Counted from the stretch's first letter, positions 1 through 8,218 are shown. The stretch is DNA of 40,258 nucleotides from Cytophagaceae bacterium (GCA_027486845.1 JAIXOL010000012.1:1-40258); one strand, 5' to 3'. Notes: a model not told the origin generated them from the sequence alone. Numbers and translations: made by a program.

Positions 1-274
1 AAATTATCGCATAGGATTTAGAGAAAATCTTATGCTAACGGCTTGTTCGATGTACAATTTTAGGCTGAAAAATCCAAAAATTGTATCAATCAAAGAAAAT
101 ATATGTTAAAAATGTCTATAATTTTTACTCTAATTTGCTCTACAAACTTTTTTGAGTGGCAGCTATTTACAAATAAGTAGTCATCAGTAAACAGTTTTTA
201 GTAATCAGTTACTTGTAAGAGTCTTATAGTCAAATACTTACTATTGATTTTCTATGTAAAATAGTATAAATTAT
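1..274. other. non-coding window edge
   Basis: AT-rich sequence in which I see no credible gene or RNA. The longest forward reading frame is about 25 codons and has no recognisable features. It lies beyond the downstream end of the decayed transposase. Confidence 0.4.
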
Positions 275-297
275 GGGTCACACGAATTTAGTGGGGA
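275..297. repeat. putative left end of the ISL3-like element
   Basis: The stretch beginning GGGTCACACGAATTTAGTGG directly abuts the transposase stop codon, which is where an IS terminal repeat would sit. I cannot find its inverted partner upstream of the transposase start (1385-1427), so the other end appears to be lost. The assignment rests on position and on the G-rich run only. Confidence 0.3.
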
Positions 298-1384
298 CTA
301 AGCGAACAGGTTCTTTAATCTAAACAGGAAAAACTTGGTATCTACCACACCTCTTTGATTGGCTCTAAATAGTTTTATTTTTGAATTAAAGGACTCTGCA
401 TTTGCGTTTGTGTTGTAATTATCAAAAAAGTTTAAAATATTATCAAAGTGATTCTCCACAGTATTAGCTACGGTATTAAAATTTTCTAGTTTCAATTTAT
501 ATGTGTCATCTATCCATTCTTTAAAAGCTACCATTGCATCAATTTTGTTTTTCTTTTCATAGCAAGCCCTAAATCTGATTGTGTGGTCATATGCTATTTT
601 CAATTCAGGGTATCTCTCGAAAGCCATTTTTGCTCTTTCTTTTTGATTTTCCGTCCATTGACTCTCTTTTTTTGCAAAAACATATCTGCATATTGTTAAT
701 AATTGCTTCGGAGTATCATCGTTTTCCAATACTTCTGGCTTATATTTTTCTTTTTTTTGTTTGGCTTAGGTTATTTTCAAGTTCTCCTTCTGTAGTTCTG
801 CACAGCCCAATTTTATTCTTTCTGCTTGCATGGCATTTTGAGCTAATCTCACTACATGAAAACGGTCAGTTACCAAAGTTGCCATCGGAAAGGACTCTTT
901 TGCTGCCGATGACATGTTGTTTGCCATATCTAAGGTGACTTCTTTTACTTTTTTTCTACTACTGGGTGGTATCCTATTTAAAACTTTGGTGATATCTTCT
1001 GATTTCGTACCACTGATACAAGCTACAATTGTCCCTTTCTTACCACCTCCAGCCTCTATCTTTTAAAAAATCAGCCAAATCGGCTGTCATTCGTGTCTTA
1101 TCTGCTAAAAAACTAAAATCACGGCTTATGATTTTGTTAGATTCAGTTTTATGACGCCAACGCCGTTTACGAATTGAATAAAATATCGCTTTCCCTCGCA
1201 AGGGAAAATCCTGAACAATACTAGCATTCATAAAACCTTTTGACTCATATTCAAGCAGTTCATAACCTAATGGTAAAATATTCTTCTCTTCTAGATGAAT
1301 AAGAATGCCAGACTCTTTGGTATTTATAGTAACAAACTCCCCTAAATAAAGGAAATCAAAATTGGCTAATAGCTCTGATGGCAC
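298..1384 (-). pseudogene. ISL3-family transposase, decayed
   Basis: Remnant of a DDE transposase of the ISL3 (IS204/IS1001/IS1096/IS1165) type. The N-terminal piece (1040-1384) has the LRGKAIFYSIRKRRWRHK and ADLADFLKD stretches usual before the catalytic domain. The middle piece (about 770-1062) carries KKGTIVACISGTKSED, VTLDMANNM and TDRFHVVRLAQNAMQ, the typical DDE core with its second Asp and the DRFHV motif. The C-terminal piece (298-729) ends in NANAESFNSKIK, containing the catalytic Glu. Three lesions are visible: the sequence jumps from DFLKD almost straight to KKGTIVA with a change of frame, which implies loss of several dozen codons including the first catalytic Asp; a TAA at 766-768 interrupts the middle frame, probably from CAA; and no terminal repeat is found upstream. 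The element cannot move by itself. Confidence 0.85.
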
Positions 1385-1427
1385 GCAAATTCTAAGTAGT
1401 TCTTCTATGAAACAAAAATACTAAATA

Positions 1428-1961
1428 TCAAGCTTCTCCCCAATTATTTCCGTTGAGCCGTTTATTTTCATCAAAACCCGTAGTTATCTTATTTTCCGAC
1501 AAAAAATCAATTAATTCTTTGTTTTCTAGACTTGGAATTGGCAAATAATGATTTACCCATGGATACCACCCTGAAGCATCTTCGCCTAAAGTAGAATTTC
1601 CACCAATGTGGCTTTCAAGTTCTAAAATTTCGTAGTCTGTAATACCTGCTTTTTGCAGAAAATATCCAGCTGTGAGTCCGGAAATTCCCAAACCAATAAT
1701 CAGTATTTTTATTTGATGTGATTGATGAATCGGCAACGAAATAGCTTTTCGTAGCAAATGCCCGATTGCATGATTTGCTCCAACAATTTGTCCATGAATA
1801 GCTCCACCTTCAAAATTAGTAAAAACTTCACCCACAATCGTCAGTCGGTGTTTTTTGATGAGTTTTTGCAATAATTATTTGGCTGCTACATAATTTGTCA
1901 GAGCTTCGATTGCTTCGGTATCAATCTCGACCAATTTGTGCAAGCCCTTTAAATAAGTCAT
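1428..1961 (-). pseudogene. speD remnant fused by deletion to an FAD-oxidoreductase remnant
   Basis: Starting at ATG 1961, the first 50 or so codons read like the N-terminus of S-adenosylmethionine decarboxylase: YLKGLHKLVEIDTEAIEALT, then after an in-frame TAA (1875-1877) LIKKHRLTIVGEVFTNFEGG, which matches the family's LTVLGEVFHxFPNGG region. It stops before the ESHxxxHTWPE active-site block. The frame then passes directly into GAIHGQIVGANHAIGHLLRK and a Rossmann FAD site, IKILIIGLGISGLTAGYF, followed by LELESHIGGNS and HYLPIPSLENKELIDFL. This second part resembles the amine-oxidase-like protein that accompanies speD and an aminopropyltransferase in bacterial polyamine-type operons (family knowledge from memory). 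It ends after about 80 residues. The simplest reading is a large internal deletion of an operon plus a nonsense mutation, with the ISL3 remnant just downstream. Confidence 0.7.
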
Positions 1962-2080
1962 GGAATTGTATTTCTATATAGTTTAGCGATAATTTGAAAT
2001 GCAAGTTAGATTTTTTCGTGAAATTTCCATTCTTTTGATACAGTATTTTTTTATAAGCAAAAATTGATTTGCTAATCTAT

Positions 2081-2106
2081 AGCGTTGGGTTTGCAAACCC
2101 AACGCT
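2081..2106. repeat. 26-bp perfect palindrome
   Basis: The left arm AGCGTTGGGTTTG is followed at once by its exact reverse complement. It sits 51 bp upstream of the methylmalonyl-CoA epimerase ATG, between divergently oriented remnants and genes. The stem centre (GGGTT-TGC-AAACCC) resembles the ATT-TGT-AAT hairpins around the RAYT gene at the right edge, so it may be a solitary REP-type unit. It lacks a T-tract, so it is a poor intrinsic terminator. Confidence 0.6.
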
Positions 2107-2157
2107 TTGGATTCATGAAAAATTCATCATCAAAATTTATTGAAATTAATAGATTCT

Positions 2158-2559
2158 ATGCTAACAAACGTCGAACATATAGGTATTGCGGTAAAGGACA
2201 TTGCGGCCTCGAATGATTTATTTACAAAGCTTTTCAACATTGCACCTTACAAATCAGAAAGCGTTGAAAGTGAAGGAGTTACGACTTCTTTTTTCCAAAT
2301 AAAATCTACCAAAATTGAATTGCTTGAAGCTACAAATTCTGATAGTGCGATAGCAAAATTCATTGAAAAGAAAGGCGAAGGCATACATCATATTGCCTTT
2401 GAAGTAGATGATATTTTAGCCGAAATGAAACGTTTGGAAAGTGAAGGTTTCATACTTTTAAACCCAACGCCAAAGCGTGGTGCTGATAATAAATTGGTGT
2501 GTTTCCTGCACCCAAAAGGCACAAATGGGGTTTTGATTGAACTTTGTCAGGAGTTATGA
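2158..2559 (+). CDS. mce: methylmalonyl-CoA epimerase
   Basis: Vicinal-oxygen-chelate (glyoxalase fold) protein of 133 residues that interconverts (2R)- and (2S)-methylmalonyl-CoA, linking methylmalonyl-CoA mutase to propionyl-CoA metabolism. Visible hallmarks are NVEHIGIAVKDI at the N-terminus (metal-ligand His), GEGIHHIAFEVDDI in the middle (second His) and the C-terminal HPKGTNGVLIEL with the ligand Glu. The length is normal for the family. I start at ATG 2158 because the reading frame's upstream TTG (2140) would add six residues not seen in the family. The gene stands alone; the stop codon overlaps the left arm of an inverted repeat at 2551-2609. Confidence 0.93.
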   Translation: MLTNVEHIGIAVKDIAASNDLFTKLFNIAPYKSESVESEGVTTSFFQIKSTKIELLEATNSDSAIAKFIEKKGEGIHHIAFEVDDILAEMKRLESEGFILLNPTPKRGADNKLVCFLHPKGTNGVLIELCQEL

Positions 2560-2609
2560 ATTTAGAATTCTGAGTTTTGAGTTGTTTTTTAACTCAGAAT
2601 TCATAACTC
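2551..2609. terminator. inverted repeat at the 3' end of mce
   Basis: GAATTCTGAGTT pairs with AACTCAGAATTC across a 14-nt loop containing six T, and the outer parts GAGTTATGAA / TTCATAACTC also pair around a 7-nt insertion in the left arm. It overlaps the mce stop codon. It is built from the AATTnnG heptamer words found again at 23928-23997 and 28715-28750. It could act as a terminator, but no clear T-tract follows. Confidence 0.5.
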
Positions 2610-2612
2610 ATA

Positions 2613-2756
2613 TCACCTTTCAAAACTCCACTTTTTACTACTGGAGCAAATGTTTGTATTGTCCCAACTTGGTTCAAAAAATTTAACTTTAAAACCACCT
2701 TTATCGGCAATGGTTTTTTTGGAGAGCAACCATACCACAGAGTTACAAAAATTCAT
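2613..2756 (-). other. short unassigned ORF in the mce-pheT gap
   Basis: A 47-codon reverse-strand frame from ATG 2756 to TGA 2613, open for about ten further codons upstream. Its composition looks protein-like (TIADKGGFKVKFFEPSWD) but I do not recognise it. The same DNA has an equally long forward frame (ATG 2651), so at most one is real. It may be the tail of a decayed gene. The rest of the 2560-2935 gap shows nothing I can name. Confidence 0.2.
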
Positions 2757-2935
2757 AGGCAACCGTCGTTCGGTGTAAAGTACTTATAATGAGACAATTA
2801 AATATTATAATTTTCGCAAACCATTTTTAGTAAAGTATAAAATAGCTGCCCAAATGGCCATTATTACATACTTCTTCATTCACAAAATTGTTTGTGTTTT
2901 TATTAAGACGTAAAATTTATTAAAAAGATACACAA

Positions 2936-2968
2936 AAGGAAGACTTCGCTTAAAGCGAAGTCTTCCTT
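2936..2968 (-). terminator. intrinsic terminator of pheT
   Basis: Near-perfect hairpin with 15-bp arms around GAAGACTTCGCTT and AAGCGAAGTCTTC, 9 bp beyond the pheT stop codon. On the minus strand it is followed by a T-containing tract. Its stem is very like the hairpin upstream of pheT (5488-5514). Confidence 0.85.
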
Positions 2969-2976
2969 GGATTCTT

Positions 2977-5424
2977 TTATTTTCGAATTACTGCACCCAG
3001 TTCTTTTTCATAGGCAGCAATGAGGCGTTGCATTGTTTTATCAATTACTTCATCTGTTAAAGTCTTTTCTTTATCGATTAGTGTGAAGCTAACAGAATAA
3101 GATTTTTTGCCTTCACCCAATTTTTCACCTGCATACACATCAAAAGCATTGATGCTTTGGAGTAAATTCTTTTCTGTTTTGGTTGCAATGGCCGAAACTT
3201 GCTCAAATTTTACTTCCGAATCAATCACTAAAGAAAGGTCACGACGTACTTCTGGAAACTTCGGAATCTCTGCAAAAGCTACCTTACCCGAATATTGTTT
3301 CAATAAATATTCCCAATCAAAATCAGCATAGAAAACAGCTTGTTTTACATCGGCTAGTTTAGCTAATTGAGGTTTTACTAAACCCAAACTTACAACCGGC
3401 TTTTTATTGATTAAATAAGTAAGACCGTATTGAAAAACTGACGAATCAGCTTCTTGTGTGTCAAACTTCACAACTTTCATTGCTTTCAAAACTTTCTGCA
3501 CAACTAATGCCAAATCATGGAACGCCAAAGATGTATTTGGACTCGCCCAAGATTCTGACTGGCGATTTCCTGACATCCAAATGCCCAAGTGCTTGTTTTC
3601 TTTATACTTGTCGTCTTTCTTGAAATAGCTACGACCAAACTCAAACAACTTCAAATCTTTCTGACGGCGGTTAACATTATAAGCCACCGATTCCATTCCA
3701 GTCAATAAAAGGCTCGAACGCATCACCGAAAGTTCTTCACTTAATGGATTCAATAGGACAATTGTTTCCCCCTTTGCGGTGGTTTCGAGTGCTAGATTAT
3801 AAGCTGGTCGAGTTATTGAAAGTGTCTGAATTTCGTTGAAACCATTGGATGCCATTAATTCAATGATTCGGAACTGTAATTTATCAGGATCTTTTTCAGC
3901 AAACGATGATAAGAAATCTGTTTGGAGCGTTTCTGATAACTCTATATTATCAAAACCATAGATTCTCAAAATCTCTTCAATCACATCGGCTTCACGAGTT
4001 ACGTCGACTCTGTAAGGCGGCACACTAACTTGCATTTCGCTGCCATTATCGCTCAAAATCTCAATATCAAGGCTTTTCAGAATCTTATGAATCAAGCGGT
4101 CGTCTAAATTTTTGCCAATTAAACGATTGATGTTTTTATGTTTTACTGTAATCTCAAAATTAGCAATCGGATTTGGATAAACATCAATTGGTTCGCCGAT
4201 TATCTCGCCTCCAGACAATTCTTGAATCAAAACTGCCGCCAAGCGAATCGCAAACAGAGGCATATTTGGGTCGGTGCCACGCTCATAACGGAAGGAAGCA
4301 TCAGTTTTTAAACCATGAAAAGTAGCAGTTCGACGCACCCAAACTGGACTAAAATAGGCAACTTCTAAGAATACATTTTGCGTACTTGGCTTAATACCAG
4401 ATTTTTGACCTCCAAAAACACCTGCAATAGCCATCGGCTCTTCTTCGTTACAAACCATTAAATCGCTACCCGAAAGGCTACGTTCGATACCATCAAGGGT
4501 TGTGAATTTAGTGCCTTTTTCTGGTACACGCACCACAATTTTATGTCCTTTTACCTCGTCAGCATCAAAAGCGTGCATGGGTTGACCGAGTGTATGGCAA
4601 ATATAGTTTGTGATGTCAACAATATTACTGATTGGATTCAAACCAATGGCCAATAAAGCATTTTTCAACCATTCTGGCGATTCTTTTACCGTAATTCCAC
4701 GTATTTCTAAACCACAAAAACGTGGACAAGCATCGGTATTTTCTATGAGTACCTGAAAATCAGTCAGGTGGCGTTCAGCATTGTGGAAGGTTGGTCTGAA
4801 GTTTTCAATAGATGGCATTTTAATATCACGCCCTAGAACTGCTTTTAGGTCACGAGCAACACCCAAATGTGAAGCCGCATCGGCACGGTTTGGTGTAAGA
4901 CCAATCTCGATTTGATAATCAGCCTCAAACGATTTTCCGATTGATTTGAAATATTCCATCGCTGGCGTACCGTTCGGCAGCGTCGTATCCAACACCAAGA
5001 TTCCATCATGAGAATGTCCAGTTCCGATTTCGTCTTCTGCACAAATCATTCCTTCTGATGGATGTCCATAAACTTTACGTTTTTCGATTACAAAAGACTT
5101 TCCATCTTCAAAATAAATGGTAGTTCCGAGGGTAGCAATGATTACTTTTTGTCCTGCTCTTACGTTGGAGGCTCCACAAACAATCGTCGAAGGCAATTCA
5201 GCACCTATACTTACGGTTGTAAGGCTGAGTTGTTTTTCTTTCACCATAAATGTCTCGCAAGTAAGCACCTCGCCTACCACAAAACCTTTCAAGCCACCTT
5301 TTATCGATTCAATTTCTTCGATGCCTTCTACTTCCAAGCCAGTATCGGTTAATAATTTACCAATTTCCTCGGCCGATTCATTAATTTCAATCAGGCTCTT
5401 TAACCAATTGTATGAAATTTTCAT
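2977..5424 (-). CDS. pheT: phenylalanine--tRNA ligase beta subunit
   Basis: The 815-residue beta subunit of the (alpha-beta)2 synthetase that charges tRNA-Phe; full family length. In order one can see the N-terminal MKISYNWLKSLIE start, the EMAP/OB tRNA-binding domain (about 40-150, GFVVGEVLTCE to GIGTGHSHDGI), the B3/B4 editing region (about 210-390), the B5 domain (about 405-475, containing PPYRVDVTREADVIEEILR), the catalytic-like core, and the C-terminal FDX-ACB anticodon-binding domain (about 720-813, starting KFPEVRRDLSLVID). pheS is not adjacent, as often in Bacteroidota. A promoter with both elements lies just upstream (5456-5487) and a strong hairpin just downstream, so this looks like a single-gene transcript. 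Confidence 0.97.
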   Translation of the reverse strand: MKISYNWLKSLIEINESAEEIGKLLTDTGLEVEGIEEIESIKGGLKGFVVGEVLTCETFMVKEKQLSLTTVSIGAELPSTIVCGASNVRAGQKVIIATLGTTIYFEDGKSFVIEKRKVYGHPSEGMICAEDEIGTGHSHDGILVLDTTLPNGTPAMEYFKSIGKSFEADYQIEIGLTPNRADAASHLGVARDLKAVLGRDIKMPSIENFRPTFHNAERHLTDFQVLIENTDACPRFCGLEIRGITVKESPEWLKNALLAIGLNPISNIVDITNYICHTLGQPMHAFDADEVKGHKIVVRVPEKGTKFTTLDGIERSLSGSDLMVCNEEEPMAIAGVFGGQKSGIKPSTQNVFLEVAYFSPVWVRRTATFHGLKTDASFRYERGTDPNMPLFAIRLAAVLIQELSGGEIIGEPIDVYPNPIANFEITVKHKNINRLIGKNLDDRLIHKILKSLDIEILSDNGSEMQVSVPPYRVDVTREADVIEEILRIYGFDNIELSETLQTDFLSSFAEKDPDKLQFRIIELMASNGFNEIQTLSITRPAYNLALETTAKGETIVLLNPLSEELSVMRSSLLLTGMESVAYNVNRRQKDLKLFEFGRSYFKKDDKYKENKHLGIWMSGNRQSESWASPNTSLAFHDLALVVQKVLKAMKVVKFDTQEADSSVFQYGLTYLINKKPVVSLGLVKPQLAKLADVKQAVFYADFDWEYLLKQYSGKVAFAEIPKFPEVRRDLSLVIDSEVKFEQVSAIATKTEKNLLQSINAFDVYAGEKLGEGKKSYSVSFTLIDKEKTLTDEVIDKTMQRLIAAYEKELGAVIRK

Positions 5425-5455
5425 TTATGCTCTATTTGCTATCTGATATTTTGCA

Positions 5456-5487
5456 CAAAGGTAATATTTTTTGATGGTTAACAAAAA
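5456..5487 (-). promoter_or_regulatory. Bacteroidota-type promoter for pheT
   Basis: On the minus strand TTTTTG (5487-5482) is separated by 18 bp from TACCTTTG (5463-5456), matching the Bacteroidota consensus. The predicted start leaves a leader of roughly 20-25 nt before the pheT ATG. The distal element is also the T-tract of the hairpin at 5488-5514. Confidence 0.65.
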
Positions 5488-5514
5488 GAAGGCTTCCCTT
5501 TGAGCGAAGCCTTC
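5488..5514 (-). terminator. intrinsic terminator upstream of pheT
   Basis: GAAGGCTTC and GAAGCCTTC form a 9-bp stem with a 9-nt loop, followed on the minus strand by TTTTTG. It ends transcripts coming from the GMC oxidoreductase and the SUKH remnant and isolates pheT. On the plus strand it is also followed by a T-rich run, so it may work in both directions. Confidence 0.75.
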
Positions 5515-5581
5515 CTTTAATTTTTACTGACTATCGGCTGAGTTATATTCTCTTAAATTTGAATATGGATTTGACTTTTAA

Positions 5582-5683
5582 TCATTTGCCATTTGAAATC
5601 TTTAAAAACTCGACATATTCCTTAGGAAGCCTAAACTTTAGCCTTTCTTCTACAGTTTTGTGCTCTCCAACGCAAGTGGGCAT
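5582..5683 (-). pseudogene. truncated SMI1/KNR4 (SUKH) domain remnant
   Basis: A 33-codon frame ending in VEERLKFRLPKEYVEFLKIS then NGK and a stop. This is the start of the SUKH domain, whose signature is roughly E.kL...LP.dY..FL...NGG. Intact SUKH proteins run to about 120-200 residues, and the downstream DNA has no continuation in any frame before the hairpin at 5514. SUKH proteins often act as immunity proteins against polymorphic toxins, but here only a fragment remains. No toxin gene is adjacent. A forward frame over the same bases (5559-5744) is its shadow. Confidence 0.55.
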
Positions 5684-5765
5684 AGCACAAAGCGGGCTAA
5701 TTTTTCATTTTCAGAAAATTAGCGTATTTTGCTATCTCCTTTAAAAAAAACTTTATATTGTAGCA

Positions 5766-7370
5766 TTAATACCTCAATATCATCTCAGCCGCCTTCTCAG
5801 CAATCATGTAAACGGCAGCATTCGTATTTCCCGAAACAATAGTAGGCATAACCGAAGCATCAATCACTCGCAACCCTTCTATGCCTTTTACTCGAAGTTG
5901 GTCATCAACTACTGCCATTTCATCATTTCCCATTTTGCAAGTTCCTACGGGGTGATACACAGTTTCGAGTTGCTTTTTTAGGTGCAGCATAATTGCATCG
6001 TCCGAACTTCTGTCTGGTGGAGTTTGTAACTTTTGTCTATATTTATCGAAAGCAGGAGCTTGTAATACTTCAATGGCTTTTTTTGCAGCTTTCAGAAGCG
6101 TAATTTGGTCTTGTTCGACCTCCAAAAAATTAGGCTGAATAATCGGTGCATCCATCGCATTATTACTACCCAAAGTTACATATCCCCTACTTTCAGGACG
6201 TAGCAATGTTGGCAAAATCGTAAAACCGTCATTGTGCGGAAAGGTTTTCATATCATAAAAGTCATAATCATAACCTTCTCCAACTTGCAATGAAGCAAAA
6301 TGAAATTGATAGTTCACACGGTCGGGACTATCATCGGTCATCCAAAATGCAGCAGATTCAAGCGGACTTATCGTAAAAACTCCTTTTTTAGAAAAAACAT
6401 ATTTCATTAATCCTTTCAACTGATTCAAAGGTTTCAGATGATGATTTTGTCCAAATTCTTGGTTCGACAAACAACTTACGCCTGAAAACAAATGATCTTG
6501 GAGGTTTTTTCCTACGCCCGAAAGATTTTTCTTACATAATACATTATGTTTTTTTAGTTCATCAGCATCGCCCACGCCCGAAAGCATCAATATTTGTGGC
6601 GAAGCAAACGCACCTGCCGACAAAATCACTTCTTTATCAGCAAAAGCTTTATCGGTATTATTTTTGCCAGAAAAATATTCTACTCCCACTGCCTTGTCAT
6701 TTTCAATCAAAATTTGTTTGACTGGTGAATTTGTCTGTATGGTCAAGTTTTTTCGGTGCATTACTGGTTTCAGAAATGCGGCAGCAGCACTGAATCGTTT
6801 GGCATTTTTTATTGTAAACTGTAAGCGGCTTGCCCCTGCCTGATTTTCACCATTGTAATCATCGTTTCGTTTGATGCCCGACTCATCACAAGCGGCCACA
6901 AAAGCATCGGAAAAAGGTGTATCAAATCTTGTTGCAAAAGTTACATTGAGTAGTCCATCTTTACCGTGATAAGCATTTGAAATCTGCTCATTTGCTTCCG
7001 ATTTCTTGAAATATTGGAGTACATCGTCATAGCCCCAACCTTTATTACCTAATTTTTCCCAATCATTAAAATCTTCTTTATTACCACGTACATAAGCCAT
7101 TGCGTTAGTAGAGCTACTTCCACCTAAAGTACGGCCACGTGGTAAATAAATTTTTCTATTTAATACATGTTTTTGAGGTTCGGTGCTAAAACCCCAATCG
7201 ACTTCAGTCTTAAAGAGCTTAGCATATCCTGCTGGAATATGAATTTCCATTTTTTTGTCTGGTCCTCCAGCTTCCAATAACAAAACTTTATTGTTCGGAT
7301 TTTCCGAAAGCCGATTAGCCAAAACACATCCAGCCGAACCAGCTCCAATAATAATGAAGTCGTAACGCAT
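5766..7370 (-). CDS. GMC-family FAD-dependent oxidoreductase (choline dehydrogenase-like)
   Basis: A 534-residue flavoprotein of the glucose-methanol-choline family, which oxidises alcohols such as choline to aldehydes. The N-terminal FAD-binding site is YDFIIIGAGSAGCVLANRLS (residues 3-22). GMC signature 1 is GRTLGGSSSTNAMAYVRGN (about 79-97) and signature 2 is GAFASPQILMLSGVG (about 252-266). The catalytic His lies in YHPVGTCKMG (about 467) and the Asn/His region in SGNTNAAVYMIAEKAA near the C-terminus. The length is that of BetA and alkane-type alcohol dehydrogenases. No betaine-aldehyde dehydrogenase or BetI-like regulator is nearby, so the substrate cannot be stated. The ATG at 7370 places the Rossmann motif at the usual distance. 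It may follow pdxH, but an inverted repeat separates them. Confidence 0.9.
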   Translation of the reverse strand: MRYDFIIIGAGSAGCVLANRLSENPNNKVLLLEAGGPDKKMEIHIPAGYAKLFKTEVDWGFSTEPQKHVLNRKIYLPRGRTLGGSSSTNAMAYVRGNKEDFNDWEKLGNKGWGYDDVLQYFKKSEANEQISNAYHGKDGLLNVTFATRFDTPFSDAFVAACDESGIKRNDDYNGENQAGASRLQFTIKNAKRFSAAAAFLKPVMHRKNLTIQTNSPVKQILIENDKAVGVEYFSGKNNTDKAFADKEVILSAGAFASPQILMLSGVGDADELKKHNVLCKKNLSGVGKNLQDHLFSGVSCLSNQEFGQNHHLKPLNQLKGLMKYVFSKKGVFTISPLESAAFWMTDDSPDRVNYQFHFASLQVGEGYDYDFYDMKTFPHNDGFTILPTLLRPESRGYVTLGSNNAMDAPIIQPNFLEVEQDQITLLKAAKKAIEVLQAPAFDKYRQKLQTPPDRSSDDAIMLHLKKQLETVYHPVGTCKMGNDEMAVVDDQLRVKGIEGLRVIDASVMPTIVSGNTNAAVYMIAEKAAEMILRY

Positions 7371-7404
7371 AATTTATAGGTTTTTAGGTTGAAAAAATGC
7401 AATT

Positions 7405-7471
7405 TTGAATGATAGAATGATTGAATAAAACTGAATATTATGCTTTCCTATTCACTCATTCTATCATTCAA
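7405..7471 (-). terminator. long inverted repeat between pdxH and the GMC gene
   Basis: TTGAATGATAGAATGA (7405-7420) and its exact reverse complement (7456-7471) flank a 35-nt loop that has further TTGAATA/TATTCA pairing. It begins 9 bp after the pdxH stop on the minus strand and is followed there by a T-rich run, so it is a likely terminator or transcript 3'-end stabiliser. Confidence 0.6.
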
Positions 7472-7480
7472 TCATTAAAT

Positions 7481-8125
7481 TTACGGAGAAAGCCTCTCAA
7501 TTTTCCAATTATCGTCAAATTTTGTAAATAATATTCGGTCGTGTAAGCGATTTGGGCGACCTTGCCAAAACTCAATTCTTTCCGGATTTACGCAATAACC
7601 TCCCCAATGTATAGGTCTTGGAATAATTTCTACGTTTTTAAACTCATTTTCCAATTCAGCCAAACGCTGTTCAATTATCTCACGCCCTACAATGACCGAA
7701 CTTTGGTTAGATACCCAAGCTCCAATCTGACTACCACGAGGGCGTGAATGAAAATAATCGTCCGATTCTACCTCACTTACTTTCTCAATACTTCCTTCAA
7801 TACGCACTTGCCGCTCCAAATCTCCCCAAAAGAAAGTTAATGAAACAAAAGGAGTTTGGGCAACTTCGTTCCCTTTATTACTTTGGTAATTAGTATAGAA
7901 AGTAAAACCGTTTTCATCAAATCCTTTCAATAATACAATCCTTGCATGTGGTTTTCCGTCCGAAACAGTCGAGATTGTCATTGCGTTAGGCTCTAAAATT
8001 TGGACATCCAACGCTTCCTTAAACCACTTTCCAAATTGTTTAATCGGATTCTCCAAAACATTTTCTTCTAACAGTTCGTTTTGAGAATATGATTGCCTTA
8101 GGGCAGCTATATCTGTTTTATTCAT
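7481..8125 (-). CDS. pdxH: pyridoxamine 5'-phosphate oxidase
   Basis: A 214-residue FMN enzyme that oxidises pyridoxamine or pyridoxine 5'-phosphate to pyridoxal 5'-phosphate, the last step of vitamin B6 synthesis and salvage. Hallmarks in order: NAMTISTVSDGKPHARIVLL (FMN-binding strand), GFTFYTNYQSNKGNEV, RQVRIEGSIEKV, SRPRGSQIGAWVSNQSSVI, and the C-terminal signature in which WGGYCVNPERIEFWQG is followed by RPNRLHDRI. Length is normal. Start ATG 8125 fits the family's MRxxYxxxxL opening (ALRQSYSQNELLEE). It is transcribed away from the DUF349 gene across a 135-bp intergenic region. Confidence 0.96.
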   Translation of the reverse strand: MNKTDIAALRQSYSQNELLEENVLENPIKQFGKWFKEALDVQILEPNAMTISTVSDGKPHARIVLLKGFDENGFTFYTNYQSNKGNEVAQTPFVSLTFFWGDLERQVRIEGSIEKVSEVESDDYFHSRPRGSQIGAWVSNQSSVIVGREIIEQRLAELENEFKNVEIIPRPIHWGGYCVNPERIEFWQGRPNRLHDRILFTKFDDNWKIERLSP

Positions 8126-8218
8126 TTGTTTGCAACGTTTTTATGTTTTTTTTCGTATATAAGATAAATACAAGGAATGAAGTTTTTGAAACCTTCGGAA
8201 ATTCATGTATAATTTTAT

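Noticed and set aside
579-938. Forward 119-codon frame opposite the ISL3 transposase
   Set aside because: It lies antisense to the conserved transposase motifs and has no features of its own.
2651-2779. Forward 42-codon frame in the mce-pheT gap
   Set aside because: It is antisense to an equally long reverse frame, has no start context and matches nothing I know.
2762-2786. 13-base match (CCGTCGTTCGGTG) between the mce-pheT gap and the TonB receptor gene at 37.2 kb
   Set aside because: Matches of this length are expected by chance in 40 kb, and the reading frames around the two copies do not agree.
5559-5744. Forward 61-codon frame upstream of pheT, considered as a Phe-rich leader peptide
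   Set aside because: It is on the strand opposite to pheT and is the shadow of the SUKH remnant. No attenuator arrangement fits.
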